Assembly: GCF_002025665.1 (NCBI RefSeq)
Contig: NZ_CP018786.1
Span: forward strand, 4,340,001 to 4,404,000
Direction: 5' to 3'
Length of the DNA: 64,000 nt
Origin: Chryseobacterium indologenes
GTDB taxonomy: Bacteria > Bacteroidota > Bacteroidia > Flavobacteriales > Weeksellaceae
A program made the position numbers and the translations under genes. Positions within the stretch are counted from its first letter, which is position 1; every line of letters starts with the position of its first letter. The notes under the pieces were generated by a model. That model made no database searches. It was not told the DNA's origin and was given only the letters and a program-made list of their open reading frames with translations. Positions 50,676-60,377 of the stretch are shown piece after piece.

Positions 50676-50690
50676 ATAAATGTTTTTATA

Positions 50691-50720
50691 TTCCTCAAAC
50701 CTACTCGTAGATTTGAGGAA
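50691..50720 (-). terminator. Hairpin between SusD locus 2 and the lipocalin gene
   Basis: TTCCTCAAA and TTTGAGGAA pair, with one mismatch and then CTAC/GTAG, leaving a 2-base tip. No strong U-run follows, so it may be a weak terminator, an RNA-stabilising hairpin or an attenuator. A TAnnTTTG match (TAGGTTTG, plus 50696-50703) sits in one arm. Confidence 0.55.
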
Positions 50721-50732
50721 TTATTATTTAAT

Positions 50733-52193
50733 TTAAAATTTATCCCAAAATATTTTTGTGGATACTTTGTCACCTCCAATCTTTGAAGCTGCAGCATTCA
50801 CATTCTTAGCGTTAAGAAGATATTCCTGATCAGAATATTTCATTCTTACTGGTACAGATTCTACTACAGATCCCCCAGGATTTACAAATACAGGGAAGTC
50901 CAGTCTTCTTGCAAAATTCCATGCCTGGAACCCTTTATTGAACATTGCTATCCAAGCTTGCTCACCAACAGATTTTTTCCAGTTGGCAGCATTATATGGA
51001 TTGGCAGCTATAAAAGTATTTGCAGTAGCTTCAGTAATACCATACTCAGTCATTGATGCTTTAATTGCAGATTCATATAGATTAGCGGCGGTATCACCAA
51101 CACTAAATCCTCTAGCAGCGGCTTCAGTTCTTAAAAACTGAATTTCAGAATAATCTAATAAAAAGCCTTGTGCATTTTCTCCAGAAATTACGTTTGTAAA
51201 GTGAGAATAATCTTTGAAAATATTCTGATCTCCGTACACACCCCCTACATAAGCACCAGCAACCTGTGTAAACCACGTGGCTCTTCTTGGATCTGAAGTA
51301 GTATTCATAAAATCAACCAGAACATCTGACGGAATAAAGTCATTTCTACCAGACTGAATAACATCCTGATACACAGGATTTGACAACAATCCCGATGGAA
51401 AAGTCTGCAGTCCGAAATTATCCATTTTGTCAGTAAATAATCCCGCAGTGTAAGCTGCTTCTGCATACGTTTTAGCCAATGCGGGGTCGCTATCTGCTAA
51501 GGTTACAGCCATTCTGAATTTCAATGAATTACCCATTTTCTTCCATTTAGTCATATCTCCTTTGTAGATCAAATCCTTGTCATATCCACTACCAGAAGTA
51601 TTAATCATAGCAACAGCGGCATCAATTCTTTTGATAAGATCCAGATACACTGTTTTTGCATCATCATAAGGAATTTCCGCACTTCCTGGATTTTCAGCGG
51701 TAGCTTTCAATGCTCCGAAATAAGGGATATCACCATATGTGTCAACCAAATTAGCCCATGCATAAACATTTACTAATTCAATCATAGCAATATTGTTATT
51801 TTTAGTAACGGGATCTACTCCTTCGCTCTCAAGAAACCTTCTGGCATCTCTTAATGCAGATAATACTCCCGGAGAATTAATTGTAGCTGACGCAGATGCC
51901 ATCATACGGTTATAATGATTCCTTGGAATTGGTCTCGTCACCATATCATAGTTCGTCTCATCAGTATAAGTAGTTTCTGACCACTGCTGTGTAAAAAACC
52001 TGGTAATGTTACGGTTTACATTGGCAGACAATAGCTGGTCAAGAAGTGCATGTTCAGCGCTGGCAAAAAGGACTCCTGACGGAACTTCCGTTGGGTGTTT
52101 AGGGTCTTCATTTAGTGACGTGATGTCTCTTTCACAAGATGTAAAAGTTAACGATAATGAAGCTAAACCTATAATTAAAAATATTTTTTTCAT
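50733..52193 (-). CDS. SusD/RagB-family lipoprotein (locus 2)
   Basis: A 486-residue outer-membrane nutrient-binding lipoprotein, lipobox FTSC (Cys20) followed by ERD. Family blocks are NEDPKHPTEVPSGVLFA, LVDTYGDIPYFGAL, KWKKMGNSLKFRMAVTL and QAWNFARRLDFPVF near the end. It starts 3 bases after its SusC stop. It differs clearly from the SusD of locus 1, so substrates may differ. No enzyme for polysaccharide breakdown is linked. Confidence 0.95.
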   Translation of the reverse strand: MKKIFLIIGLASLSLTFTSCERDITSLNEDPKHPTEVPSGVLFASAEHALLDQLLSANVNRNITRFFTQQWSETTYTDETNYDMVTRPIPRNHYNRMMASASATINSPGVLSALRDARRFLESEGVDPVTKNNNIAMIELVNVYAWANLVDTYGDIPYFGALKATAENPGSAEIPYDDAKTVYLDLIKRIDAAVAMINTSGSGYDKDLIYKGDMTKWKKMGNSLKFRMAVTLADSDPALAKTYAEAAYTAGLFTDKMDNFGLQTFPSGLLSNPVYQDVIQSGRNDFIPSDVLVDFMNTTSDPRRATWFTQVAGAYVGGVYGDQNIFKDYSHFTNVISGENAQGFLLDYSEIQFLRTEAAARGFSVGDTAANLYESAIKASMTEYGITEATANTFIAANPYNAANWKKSVGEQAWIAMFNKGFQAWNFARRLDFPVFVNPGGSVVESVPVRMKYSDQEYLLNAKNVNAAASKIGGDKVSTKIFWDKF

Positions 52194-52196
52194 TTT

Positions 52197-55154
52197 CTAG
52201 AATTTTAAAGTTATATCAATCCCAATATCACGGGTAGTAGGTAGTACTCCGATAGAATTACCTTTAGCTCCTAAACCATTCCCAGTACCCGCTTCCGGAT
52301 CTGCATAAGGTAAGTTTTTGTGGATAATCCAAAGGTTTCTACCTACAATTGAAATTTTTGCATCACGAATAGCAGTATTAGCCAAAACAGATTTAGGAAG
52401 GTTATATCCTATACTTGCTTCTCTAAGTTTTACATAAGATGCATCATAAACGAATCTTTTATTCGGCATTCTTCTATATCCGTCTACGTTACCAAAAGAT
52501 CCCGGATTAATCGCAGGTGTCGTATTTACATTTCCATTCGGGTTAACACCTGGATGTACGAATCCACCCTCTCTATAATCAGCTGTTTCTGCATAAAGAC
52601 CAGTTGCTAATCCGTAATACATATCGGTAGAGAATACATCACCTCCTTTTTTCACATCAATAAGGAAACTTACTGAGAAATCTTTATAACGGAAGCTGTT
52701 TCTGATACCACCTACCCAGTCTGGTGTGATATTCCCTATAACCTGATTATTATTTCTTAAATAACGACCTGTAGCTGGATCAATTACTCTATCGCCATTC
52801 GCATTATATACATAATCTGATCCTACCAAAGCTCCAAAAGATTCTCCTACACGTGCATTAAGAGAAACCCCACCCTGATAACTTGCTATTAAGTAATTCT
52901 GAGAATCACCATTTAATGCAATAACTTTATTCTCATTTTTAGACCAGTTCACGTTTACATCCCATGTAAAATTATTTGTTTTAAATGGTGTCCCATTTAA
53001 CTGTACTTCTATACCTTTGTTATCAATCTGCCCAGCATTTACAAGGAATGTTCTATATCCTGTTGCGGAAGAAACCGGTAAATTGATAATCTGATCAAAT
53101 GTTCTGGTTTTATAAATTGCAATATCAAAACCTAATCTGTTTTTGAAGAATTGTGCCTCCATACCAAATTCTGTTTCCTTAGATCTTTGAGGTTTCAGGT
53201 TTGGATTCGCAAGGAAAAAAGGTTGATCAAACAGACCTTCACCTCTAGCTTTGAAAGTATTTACCAATCTGTAATTGTTGGTAGATGAACCTACTTCAGC
53301 GTAGTTTGCTCTCAATTTCCAGAAACTTAACCATGGTTGTTTTACAAATTCGGATAGAATAACAGCACCTGTAACCGAAGGATATCCATAGCTATTATTT
53401 CCTTTTGGTAAGTTAGACGATTGGTCTACACGGTAAGTACCATCCACAAATAAGAAGTTCTTATATCCAAAAGATGCTGTTGCATATAAACTGGAAGTAA
53501 CCCATTTTGCATAATTCTCATCAGGTGGGAGTATCGTTCTTACAGAGTTGGATATAGCAAAAAGCCCAGGTTTAGATAGACCTCCTTCTGTACTCATAAA
53601 AATATTATCCACAAGGTTTCTTCTAACGTTCCCCCCTGCAATACCGCTAACACTTAGGTCTGAAGTAATATCAACCTTGTAATTAGCAAATAAATCAAAG
53701 TTGATCTCAGTATTTTTCACATTGGTTCTTGCGTATCCCGAACTTACATTAAGTCCGGATGCACCGAATGCCTGAGGAAGCGATCCATTCATTAATCTCT
53801 CTTCTACAACCATCTGTAAATCATCATAAGATAGTTTCCCTGTGATTCCAAAATTTTTGGAAACATCATATTTTAATTGTGCATAACTGAATATCCTGGT
53901 CCTGTCATCAGACTGATAATTCTGATATCTCTGGAAATATGGATTGTTCCAATATTGAGGAGTTCCATCAGCCGCTGTAGATCTGTTCCAGGAAAAGTTA
54001 CTATTTCCATTGTTAGCATAAGCATCTCTTAATGCCAACACATCTACGTTGGTCTGCCACCACTGTCTGAAACCAGAAACAATATTATCCGAATAGCCAG
54101 TTTCATTACGTCCTCTTGTATCTTGTAAAGTTAAAGTTGTGAAAACAGAGGCATGTAATTTATCTGTAAAATCGTGATTAAATTTTGCAGAAATTGTATT
54201 TTTTTTAAGCTCAGAGTTAGGCATCAAACCATTAGAAAGCATATTGGAATATGACAAGGAAAGATTCGAAGTTTTATTTCCTTTTTCAATGGTAATTGTA
54301 TTAATGTATGTGACTGGTGTTTCAAAGAATTTAATAGGTCCGTTTTTCGCAGCAACCCAAGGTGTAGCTTTTCCATAGTTTGGAGAAGAAGGATCAAATG
54401 AATCCCATTGGTAAACCAATTGGTTGGGATTAAATGCAGGTCCGTAAGATGCGTCATCTACAAAGTTAGCATAATTGTAACCTCCAGGTCCCGGATCTTC
54501 GTTCCATGACTGGCCACCGTATCCTGCTCCATACTTTGTCTGATAGGTAGGAAAAGTAGATTTATCAATAAATCCTGCTGTAATTCCTGAGTTAAGAGTA
54601 ACACCCCAGCTTCCGTCATTGTTTCCTCGTCCGCTTTTAGTTACAATTAAAATTACACCATCACTTCCTCTTTCACCATATAAAGCTGATGCAGCGGCAC
54701 CCTTCAGTACGTTTACAGATTCTATGTCTTCCTGGTTAATATCTGAAAGAAAGTTACCGTAATCGAATACAGATCCGGTTACCGTATTATTGTTAACTGG
54801 TGAACCATCAATTACAATAAGTGGAGAACCTCCTGACAAAGATTTATATCCTCTGATCAAAAGGTTTGCAGATCCGCCAAAGTTGTTATTAGTATTTACC
54901 TGTAGTCCGGCTACCTTACCTGAAAGAAGAGATGCTACGTTTCCGGTATTAGTCGTTCCACCAGTTAATTCCGCAGCTTTAACTTCTTCAGAAGCATAAC
55001 CAAGAGATTTTTTCTCTCTTTTAATTCCGAGTGCGGTTACAACCACTCCCTCAATTTCTTTTGTTTTAATAGTGTCATTCTTTTGCTGGGCGTTAGCGAC
55101 AGCTATCGAAGAAGACATTACTAGAACAAGAAGACTTGCTGTTAGTTTCTTCAT
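52197..55154 (-). CDS. SusC/RagA-family TonB-linked receptor (locus 2)
   Basis: A 985-residue TonB-dependent importer. The signal peptide and first 30 mature residues nearly repeat those of the locus 1 SusC (MKKLTASLLVLVMSSSIAVANAQ; EIEGVVVTALGIKREKKSLGYA). The plug has LSGKVAGLQVNTNN, LLIRGYKSLSGG, VIDGSPVNN and NVLKGAAASALYGERGSDG. The barrel ends GIDITLKF. The carboxypeptidase-like N-terminal domain is missing here too. It sits downstream of a 696-base AT-rich gene-free stretch that must hold its promoter. Confidence 0.96.
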   Translation of the reverse strand: MKKLTASLLVLVMSSSIAVANAQQKNDTIKTKEIEGVVVTALGIKREKKSLGYASEEVKAAELTGGTTNTGNVASLLSGKVAGLQVNTNNNFGGSANLLIRGYKSLSGGSPLIVIDGSPVNNNTVTGSVFDYGNFLSDINQEDIESVNVLKGAAASALYGERGSDGVILIVTKSGRGNNDGSWGVTLNSGITAGFIDKSTFPTYQTKYGAGYGGQSWNEDPGPGGYNYANFVDDASYGPAFNPNQLVYQWDSFDPSSPNYGKATPWVAAKNGPIKFFETPVTYINTITIEKGNKTSNLSLSYSNMLSNGLMPNSELKKNTISAKFNHDFTDKLHASVFTTLTLQDTRGRNETGYSDNIVSGFRQWWQTNVDVLALRDAYANNGNSNFSWNRSTAADGTPQYWNNPYFQRYQNYQSDDRTRIFSYAQLKYDVSKNFGITGKLSYDDLQMVVEERLMNGSLPQAFGASGLNVSSGYARTNVKNTEINFDLFANYKVDITSDLSVSGIAGGNVRRNLVDNIFMSTEGGLSKPGLFAISNSVRTILPPDENYAKWVTSSLYATASFGYKNFLFVDGTYRVDQSSNLPKGNNSYGYPSVTGAVILSEFVKQPWLSFWKLRANYAEVGSSTNNYRLVNTFKARGEGLFDQPFFLANPNLKPQRSKETEFGMEAQFFKNRLGFDIAIYKTRTFDQIINLPVSSATGYRTFLVNAGQIDNKGIEVQLNGTPFKTNNFTWDVNVNWSKNENKVIALNGDSQNYLIASYQGGVSLNARVGESFGALVGSDYVYNANGDRVIDPATGRYLRNNNQVIGNITPDWVGGIRNSFRYKDFSVSFLIDVKKGGDVFSTDMYYGLATGLYAETADYREGGFVHPGVNPNGNVNTTPAINPGSFGNVDGYRRMPNKRFVYDASYVKLREASIGYNLPKSVLANTAIRDAKISIVGRNLWIIHKNLPYADPEAGTGNGLGAKGNSIGVLPTTRDIGIDITLKF

Positions 55155-55850
55155 ATCAAATTAATTTTTGTGACCTTACAAATTTGTAAAACTTTCTTAA
55201 TACCACAAAGCAAAATGTGAAAAAATTACAACTTATTCAATAATTTCAAAAAAAACAAGTCAATAAATTATTAAAATAAGTTAAAAACAAAATATTTAAC
55301 AAAAACACAACATTTAAAACTTAGTTTTTTTTAAGAAATAATAACAATCACTTAAATTGATATAATCTATATTACAAATTTAATTATGAATGTAAATAAA
55401 TTGAATATCAATAAATTAAAAATTCAAAATACAGAAATGAAAGAAAACCAATAAACGATACTATGCAAAGCATATTTCTACAATTGAAGAAATATTTCAT
55501 TTTTTAAACAAAAAAAATGCATAAAAGCGATAAAATGTATTAAAGTTTCCTTACCAGAGCAAGATAAATTTTTATGTTTCAAAATGAGATTGAGTTCCAA
55601 ATTGAGAGAATAAACCTAAGCCCAATTTAACCAATATCACTTCGAATCCACTTTTCGCCTCATTCTATAATTAAACCATCCTAAACTCTTAAAATCATCC
55701 TATATATCGGTTATTTAAAAACAGATTACAGTCTTCTCCCTGCATTCGATATAATCACAATATTATCTTTTGTTGAAGTAAGAATAAAATAAAAAACATC
55801 CAAAATCTCTTCCTTCAAAATTTTATATTTTTGCAGTATAGAAACAATTC
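55155..55850. other. 696-bp AT-rich gene-free stretch
   Basis: No open frame of significance on either strand. It is very AT-rich, with homopolymer A and T runs near 55250-55330. It must contain the promoter and leader of the locus 2 SusC gene on the minus strand and the rnhB promoter at its right end. A TTAATTTG (one mismatch to TAnnTTTG) is next to the SusC ATG. No tRNA or known RNA fold is apparent. Confidence 0.5.
55826..55833 (+). promoter_or_regulatory. -7 element of rnhB
   Basis: TATTTTTG fits TAnnTTTG, 17 bases ahead of the rnhB ATG. Confidence 0.55.
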
Positions 55851-56435
55851 ATGGAGCTAATAAAAAACTGGTCAAATCTTTATATTGAGGCCGGATGTGA
55901 TGAAGTAGGAAGAGGATGTTTAAGTGGTCCGGTGGTAGCTGCAGCGGTAATTTTAGATGATGATTTCAAACAAAACCTGGTGAATGATTCCAAAAAATTA
56001 ACGTTTAAAACGCGTATGGAACTGGATAGTTACATCAAAGACAATGTGAAAAACTATGCTATCGCAGAATTACCACCTTCCTTTATAGATGAACATAATA
56101 TTCTCAATGCGAGTATTCATGCGATGCACCGTGCGCTGGATCAACTGACCATAACTCCTGAACTTATTCTGGTGGACGGAAATAAATTCCATCCTTATAA
56201 CTACATTCCGCATCAATGCATTATTAAGGGAGATTCTAAAGTGTTATCTATTGCTGCAGCCTCTATTCTTGCCAAAAATTATAGGGACAAGTTAATGATT
56301 CAGCTTCATGAAGAACATCCTGAATATGGTTGGGACACCAATTTTGGCTATGCCACAAAAAAACATCAGGAAGCCCTTATAAAATATGGACCAACACCTC
56401 ATCACAGACAATCTTTCAGACTTAAATATGATTGA
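55851..56435 (+). CDS. rnhB: Ribonuclease HII
   Basis: Removes ribonucleotides and RNA primers from RNA-DNA hybrids. 194 residues. Catalytic acidic residues are in CDEVGRGCLSGPVVAAAV (Asp17, Glu18) and ELILVDGNKF, followed by KGDSKVLSIAAASILAKNYRD and the C-terminal GYATKKHQEAL and GPTPHHRQSF, all typical of RNase HII. It is convergent with yidC, sharing a terminator. Confidence 0.97.
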   Translation: MELIKNWSNLYIEAGCDEVGRGCLSGPVVAAAVILDDDFKQNLVNDSKKLTFKTRMELDSYIKDNVKNYAIAELPPSFIDEHNILNASIHAMHRALDQLTITPELILVDGNKFHPYNYIPHQCIIKGDSKVLSIAAASILAKNYRDKLMIQLHEEHPEYGWDTNFGYATKKHQEALIKYGPTPHHRQSFRLKYD

Positions 56436-56513
56436 AAAATACTCATTTTCAATTATTAAATCGGGCATGTCAATTAAAGACTGAAAATCCCTGTAAATAA
56501 AACTCCCAAATAA

Positions 56514-56549
56514 AAAAAGAGAAGCAATTATCAAATTGCTTCTCTTTTT
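56514..56549. terminator. Bidirectional terminator between rnhB and yidC
   Basis: A perfect 16-bp stem (56514-56529 with 56534-56549) with an ATCA loop and A/T runs on both sides. Confidence 0.92.
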
Positions 56550-56565
56550 AATTTATGTTTAAGAA

Positions 56566-58365
56566 TTACTTCTTCTTATTTCTTTGTTGCTCCTGAGTTT
56601 TTTGCTGCTCCTGAGCCTTCTCCATCATTTCTCTCATTCTCTTCTGGAATTTACCTTCTGCTTTCGGTTTTTCCTTGTTAGACTGAATCTGAGCATGGAT
56701 TTTTTTCTCATCCAGAATCACATACTTAATAACAAGAATGATAAGGATGTTAATCGCATTCGATACAAAATAATACCATGAAAGACCTGAAGCTGAAGTG
56801 TTAAGGAAGAATAGGAATGTGATCGGGAAGATATACATTAATACCTTCATATTTGGCATTCCTTCCTGCTGAGGCTGTTGCATATTTCCTGAAGTCATCA
56901 CAGTATAAATCAAGATAACAACCGTACAAGCTAAAGCGAAAATACTTAAATGATCTCCAAGGAAAGGAACTTTAAATGGAAGCTTGATCAAATCATCATA
57001 AGCTGTTAAATCCTTTGCAAACCAAAACCCTTGTCCTCTAAGATCAATAAAGTTCGGGAAGAAACGGAATAAGGCATAGAAAATTGGAATCTGAACTAAT
57101 GCCGGTAAACATCCCGCCATCTGATTTACTCCTGCCTTTCTATAAACTTCCATTGTAGCCTGCTGTTTCTTCATCGGATCTGCATCCTTGAACTTCGCAT
57201 TCACCTCATCAATTTCCGGACGGATCACCTTCATCATTGCACTTAGCTTGTGCTGCTTATACATAATAGGTGAAAGGATCAGTTTCACAATGATCGTCAT
57301 TACAAAAATAACCCAACCTGCTGATAATCCCCACGCAGCGATAATGCTATATAACCACATGAAGAAATAACGGTTCATTGCTCCAATAAATGACCAACCT
57401 AAAGGAAGAATCTCATCAAAGTTTTTATCATAAGATTTAAGCAATGGTAAATCCAATGGCATAAAATACCATGTGAAATCCTGGTTCAGCTCACTTCCAG
57501 TCATTTGAACGAAACCTTCATAGTTGAATTTCTTCAAATATTCTCCTTCTTCAACATTTTCCTGGTTTCCTTTATTTTGAGTAAATCCGTTTTTAGCTTC
57601 GATTACTGAAGAGAAAAACTGCTGCTTTACACCAATCCAGTTAAGGGTTTCTTTTTCCTCTTCCATTGTGGTTCTTCCATCATAATCATAGTCTTTATAA
57701 TTATTGAAAGCATAAGAAAACTCTGAGTGAGACTGCTCCTGAGCTCTACCCTTCTCCAGATTTCTTACATTATAATCCCAAATGAAATCTGCTTTGTTAT
57801 CAGAAGTAATTTTGGAAAGTCCCTGAGTTCTTACTTTAAAATCAAGGGTATATTTTGGAAGCAATGTGTAAATGAATTGAATTACAGCACCATTATAATC
57901 TGCAGTTAAGGTCACCGCATTTCCATTAACAGTAGGTGAGAAAACTAAATCTTTAGTATTAACAATCTTCCCTGTTTTATCTTTAAACTGAAAACCGTAG
58001 TTTGAGTTATTTTTAGTGATCAGATAAAGTGGCTGATCTGCATTGTCTGTTTTGTGATTGTAGGCTTTATATTTTAAAAGCTCTACTTTGGAAACCTGTC
58101 CTCCTAAGCTTGAAAATTCAAGTTTCAGTTCATTATTTCCAAGACTTGCTGTCTGGATTGCATTAGGAGTTACATTTGGATTGATATTGTTTGCCTGAGT
58201 TTGCTTTACGGCATTTTTAGCCTGTTCCGTTTTTTGCTCCTGAGCTTTCAACTCCGCTTCTTTCGTTTGTTTGTTCTGGAAGTAGAACATAAAACCGAAG
58301 AGAACAAGGCATAAAACCGCGAAACTAATCATTTGCTTCTTATCGATTCCGTTGTTTTGTTGCAT
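56566..58365 (-). CDS. yidC: Membrane protein insertase YidC
   Basis: Inserts and folds inner-membrane proteins, alone or with Sec. 599 residues. An N-terminal helix (MISFAVLCLVLFGFMFYF) is followed by a large periplasmic domain, then the conserved five-helix core with YSIIAAWGLSAGWVIFVMTIIVKLILSP, MYKQHKLSAMMK and MAGCLPALVQIPIFYALF. The C-terminus is long and charged (MREMMEKAQEQQKTQEQQRNKKK), likely a ribosome-binding tail. It follows pyrG on the same strand (178-base gap with a hairpin), so it probably has its own promoter, TATTTTTG (plus 58428-58435). Confidence 0.96.
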   Translation of the reverse strand: MQQNNGIDKKQMISFAVLCLVLFGFMFYFQNKQTKEAELKAQEQKTEQAKNAVKQTQANNINPNVTPNAIQTASLGNNELKLEFSSLGGQVSKVELLKYKAYNHKTDNADQPLYLITKNNSNYGFQFKDKTGKIVNTKDLVFSPTVNGNAVTLTADYNGAVIQFIYTLLPKYTLDFKVRTQGLSKITSDNKADFIWDYNVRNLEKGRAQEQSHSEFSYAFNNYKDYDYDGRTTMEEEKETLNWIGVKQQFFSSVIEAKNGFTQNKGNQENVEEGEYLKKFNYEGFVQMTGSELNQDFTWYFMPLDLPLLKSYDKNFDEILPLGWSFIGAMNRYFFMWLYSIIAAWGLSAGWVIFVMTIIVKLILSPIMYKQHKLSAMMKVIRPEIDEVNAKFKDADPMKKQQATMEVYRKAGVNQMAGCLPALVQIPIFYALFRFFPNFIDLRGQGFWFAKDLTAYDDLIKLPFKVPFLGDHLSIFALACTVVILIYTVMTSGNMQQPQQEGMPNMKVLMYIFPITFLFFLNTSASGLSWYYFVSNAINILIILVIKYVILDEKKIHAQIQSNKEKPKAEGKFQKRMREMMEKAQEQQKTQEQQRNKKK

Positions 58366-58398
58366 TTTATTTTATATTAAAATTTTAAATTTAAAATG

Positions 58399-58416
58399 TA
58401 CGTACTGGTGTACGTA
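58399..58416. repeat. Perfect inverted repeat in the yidC leader
   Basis: TACGTAC (58399-58405) and GTACGTA (58410-58416) surround TGGT. It lies between the TATTTTTG element (58428-58435) and the ATG (58365), so it is in the leader RNA or an operator. Confidence 0.55.
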
Positions 58417-58480
58417 ATTTGAGCTGACAAAAATACTGTTTTTTTATCAAAACTCTATGCTTTACGTTGTTACTATATAA

Positions 58481-58514
58481 TAAACTCAGGCTGATTATTC
58501 TCAGCCTGAGTTTA
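58481..58514 (-). terminator. Hairpin terminator after pyrG
   Basis: TAAACTCAGGCTGA (58481-58494) and TCAGCCTGAGTTTA (58501-58514) form a perfect 14-bp stem with a 6-base loop, 30 bases past the pyrG stop. U content after it is modest. Confidence 0.75.
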
Positions 58515-58543
58515 TATGTAGACGTTTATGATAAAATTTTACC

Positions 58544-60151
58544 TTATTTCTTTTCGCAAGCCTTAATGAAAGCTCTGAATAGTGGATGCGGTGTCGCTAC
58601 CGTACTTTTATATTCAGGGTGATACTGAACTCCCACATAGAATGGGTGATCAGGAAGTTCCAACGCTTCTACCAAACCTGTTTCAGGGTTGGTACCTGTA
58701 GCAAGGAAACCATTTTTTTCAAATTCCTGAAGATAATCACTGTTGAATTCATAACGGTGACGGTGTCTTTCAGAAATATTTTTGGTTCCGTAGATATCAT
58801 TTAATTTAGATCCGTTTTTCAACGTACATTTCCATGCTCCAAGACGCATTGTTCCTCCTTTATCTACTACATTTTTCTGTTCTTCCATCAAAGAAATTAC
58901 AGGATCAGGAGTAGCTGTATCAAATTCCATCGAGTTTGCTTTGGTATGTCCTAAAACATTTCTTGCAAATTCAATCGTCATAATCTGCATTCCTAAACAG
59001 ATTCCCAACATTGGAATTTTATTTTCTCTTGCATATTTTGCGGTAAGAACTTTTCCTTCAATTCCTCTGTCTCCGAAACCTGGAGCTACAAGGATACCAT
59101 TCACTCCTTTCAGCGTATCTTTAATATTTTCTTCCGTAATATCTCCACTGTAAACCCATCTTACTTTTACTTCAGTTTCAAGATCAGCTCCTGCATGTTT
59201 GAATGCTTCAGCAATAGAAATATAAGAATCCTGAAGGGAAACATATTTTCCTACCAATGCAATTTCAACGGTTTTTTTAGGGTTCTGGAATTTTTTAAGG
59301 AAACTCTTCCAGTCTTTAAGATCTGCGTCTTTATCGCTTTTAAGATCAAGTTCTTTCAGTACTACATCATCAAAGTTCTGCTTCTGAAGGTACATTGGAA
59401 CTTCATAGATCGTTTCAAGATCTTTACATTCGATAACGTTATCCAAAGGAACATTACAGAACTGAGCTAATTTTGCTCTCTGATCTTTAGGAATTTTATG
59501 TTCTGTTCTACAAACTAAAACATCTGCCATAATTCCGCTTTCCATTAACTGACGAACGGAATGCTGGGATGGTTTTGTTTTTAGTTCTCCACTTGAAGCC
59601 AGATATGGCAATAAAGTAAGATGAATCACCATAGAATTACTCTCTCCCAACTCCCACTTCAACTGACGTACGGTTTCAATGTATGGTAAAGATTCGATAT
59701 CCCCTACTGTCCCTCCGATCTCAGTAATGATGATATCGTAGTTCTGTTTTGAAAGGATTTTAATTCTACGTTTGATTTCGTTAGTAATATGAGGAATTAC
59801 CTGAACTGTTTTTCCAAGGAAATCTCCTTTTCTTTCTTTTTCAATTACAGTCTGGTAGATTTTTCCTGTAGTAACGTTGTTGTTTTGGGATGTAGGAGCA
59901 TCAAGATAACGCTCGTAGTGGCCTAAATCCAGATCCGTCTCTGCACCATCTTCAGTCACATAGCACTCTCCGTGCTCATAAGGATTCAAAGTTCCTGGGT
60001 CGATATTGATATAAGGATCTAATTTTTGGATCGTTACATTAAAGCCGCGTGATTTTAGTAGAAGTCCCAGAGAAGCAGAAACGATTCCCTTTCCCAAAGA
60101 TGAAGTTACACCTCCTGTCACAAAGATGTACTTTGTATTCTTTTTACTCAT
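58544..60151 (-). CDS. pyrG: CTP synthase
   Basis: Converts UTP to CTP with ATP and glutamine. 535 residues from ATG 60151. The amidoligase half has FVTGGVTSSLGKGI, KLDPYINIDPGTLNPYEHGE and DGAETDLDLGHYER; the glutamine amidotransferase half has GICLGMQ (catalytic Cys) and VQYHPEYKS. The frame reaches 60169, but that ATG lies inside the -7 promoter element (plus 60167-60174), so 60151 is right. It has its own terminator. Confidence 0.97.
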   Translation of the reverse strand: MSKKNTKYIFVTGGVTSSLGKGIVSASLGLLLKSRGFNVTIQKLDPYINIDPGTLNPYEHGECYVTEDGAETDLDLGHYERYLDAPTSQNNNVTTGKIYQTVIEKERKGDFLGKTVQVIPHITNEIKRRIKILSKQNYDIIITEIGGTVGDIESLPYIETVRQLKWELGESNSMVIHLTLLPYLASSGELKTKPSQHSVRQLMESGIMADVLVCRTEHKIPKDQRAKLAQFCNVPLDNVIECKDLETIYEVPMYLQKQNFDDVVLKELDLKSDKDADLKDWKSFLKKFQNPKKTVEIALVGKYVSLQDSYISIAEAFKHAGADLETEVKVRWVYSGDITEENIKDTLKGVNGILVAPGFGDRGIEGKVLTAKYARENKIPMLGICLGMQIMTIEFARNVLGHTKANSMEFDTATPDPVISLMEEQKNVVDKGGTMRLGAWKCTLKNGSKLNDIYGTKNISERHRHRYEFNSDYLQEFEKNGFLATGTNPETGLVEALELPDHPFYVGVQYHPEYKSTVATPHPLFRAFIKACEKK

Positions 60152-60166
60152 TAGATTAGGTTTGTG

Positions 60167-60197
60167 CAAAGTTATGGGAAAAAGAGATACAAAGCAA
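60167..60197 (-). promoter_or_regulatory. Promoter of pyrG
   Basis: Minus-strand TTG (plus 60195-60197), 20 bases, then TAACTTTG (plus 60167-60174), close to the consensus. Confidence 0.65.
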
Positions 60198-60323
60198 TCT
60201 TTTACATTTTGAAAATGATAAAACCCGCTTCAAACAATTATAAAACCTGATAAAATTTTTTATCTATATTTGATATAAGCAAATGAAACAAAGCTATAAC
60301 CAACAGGATTTCGTCTATCAACG

Positions 60324-60357
60324 AAAAAGGTTTTCCATTGGAGCGGAAAACCTTTTT
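60324..60357 (-). terminator. Terminator of the YceI gene
   Basis: AAAAAGGTTTTCC (60324-60336) and GGAAAACCTTTTT (60345-60357) form a 13-bp stem with an 8-base loop, 20 bases past the stop. Confidence 0.85.
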
Positions 60358-60377
60358 ATAGTTTATATTCTGAAATA

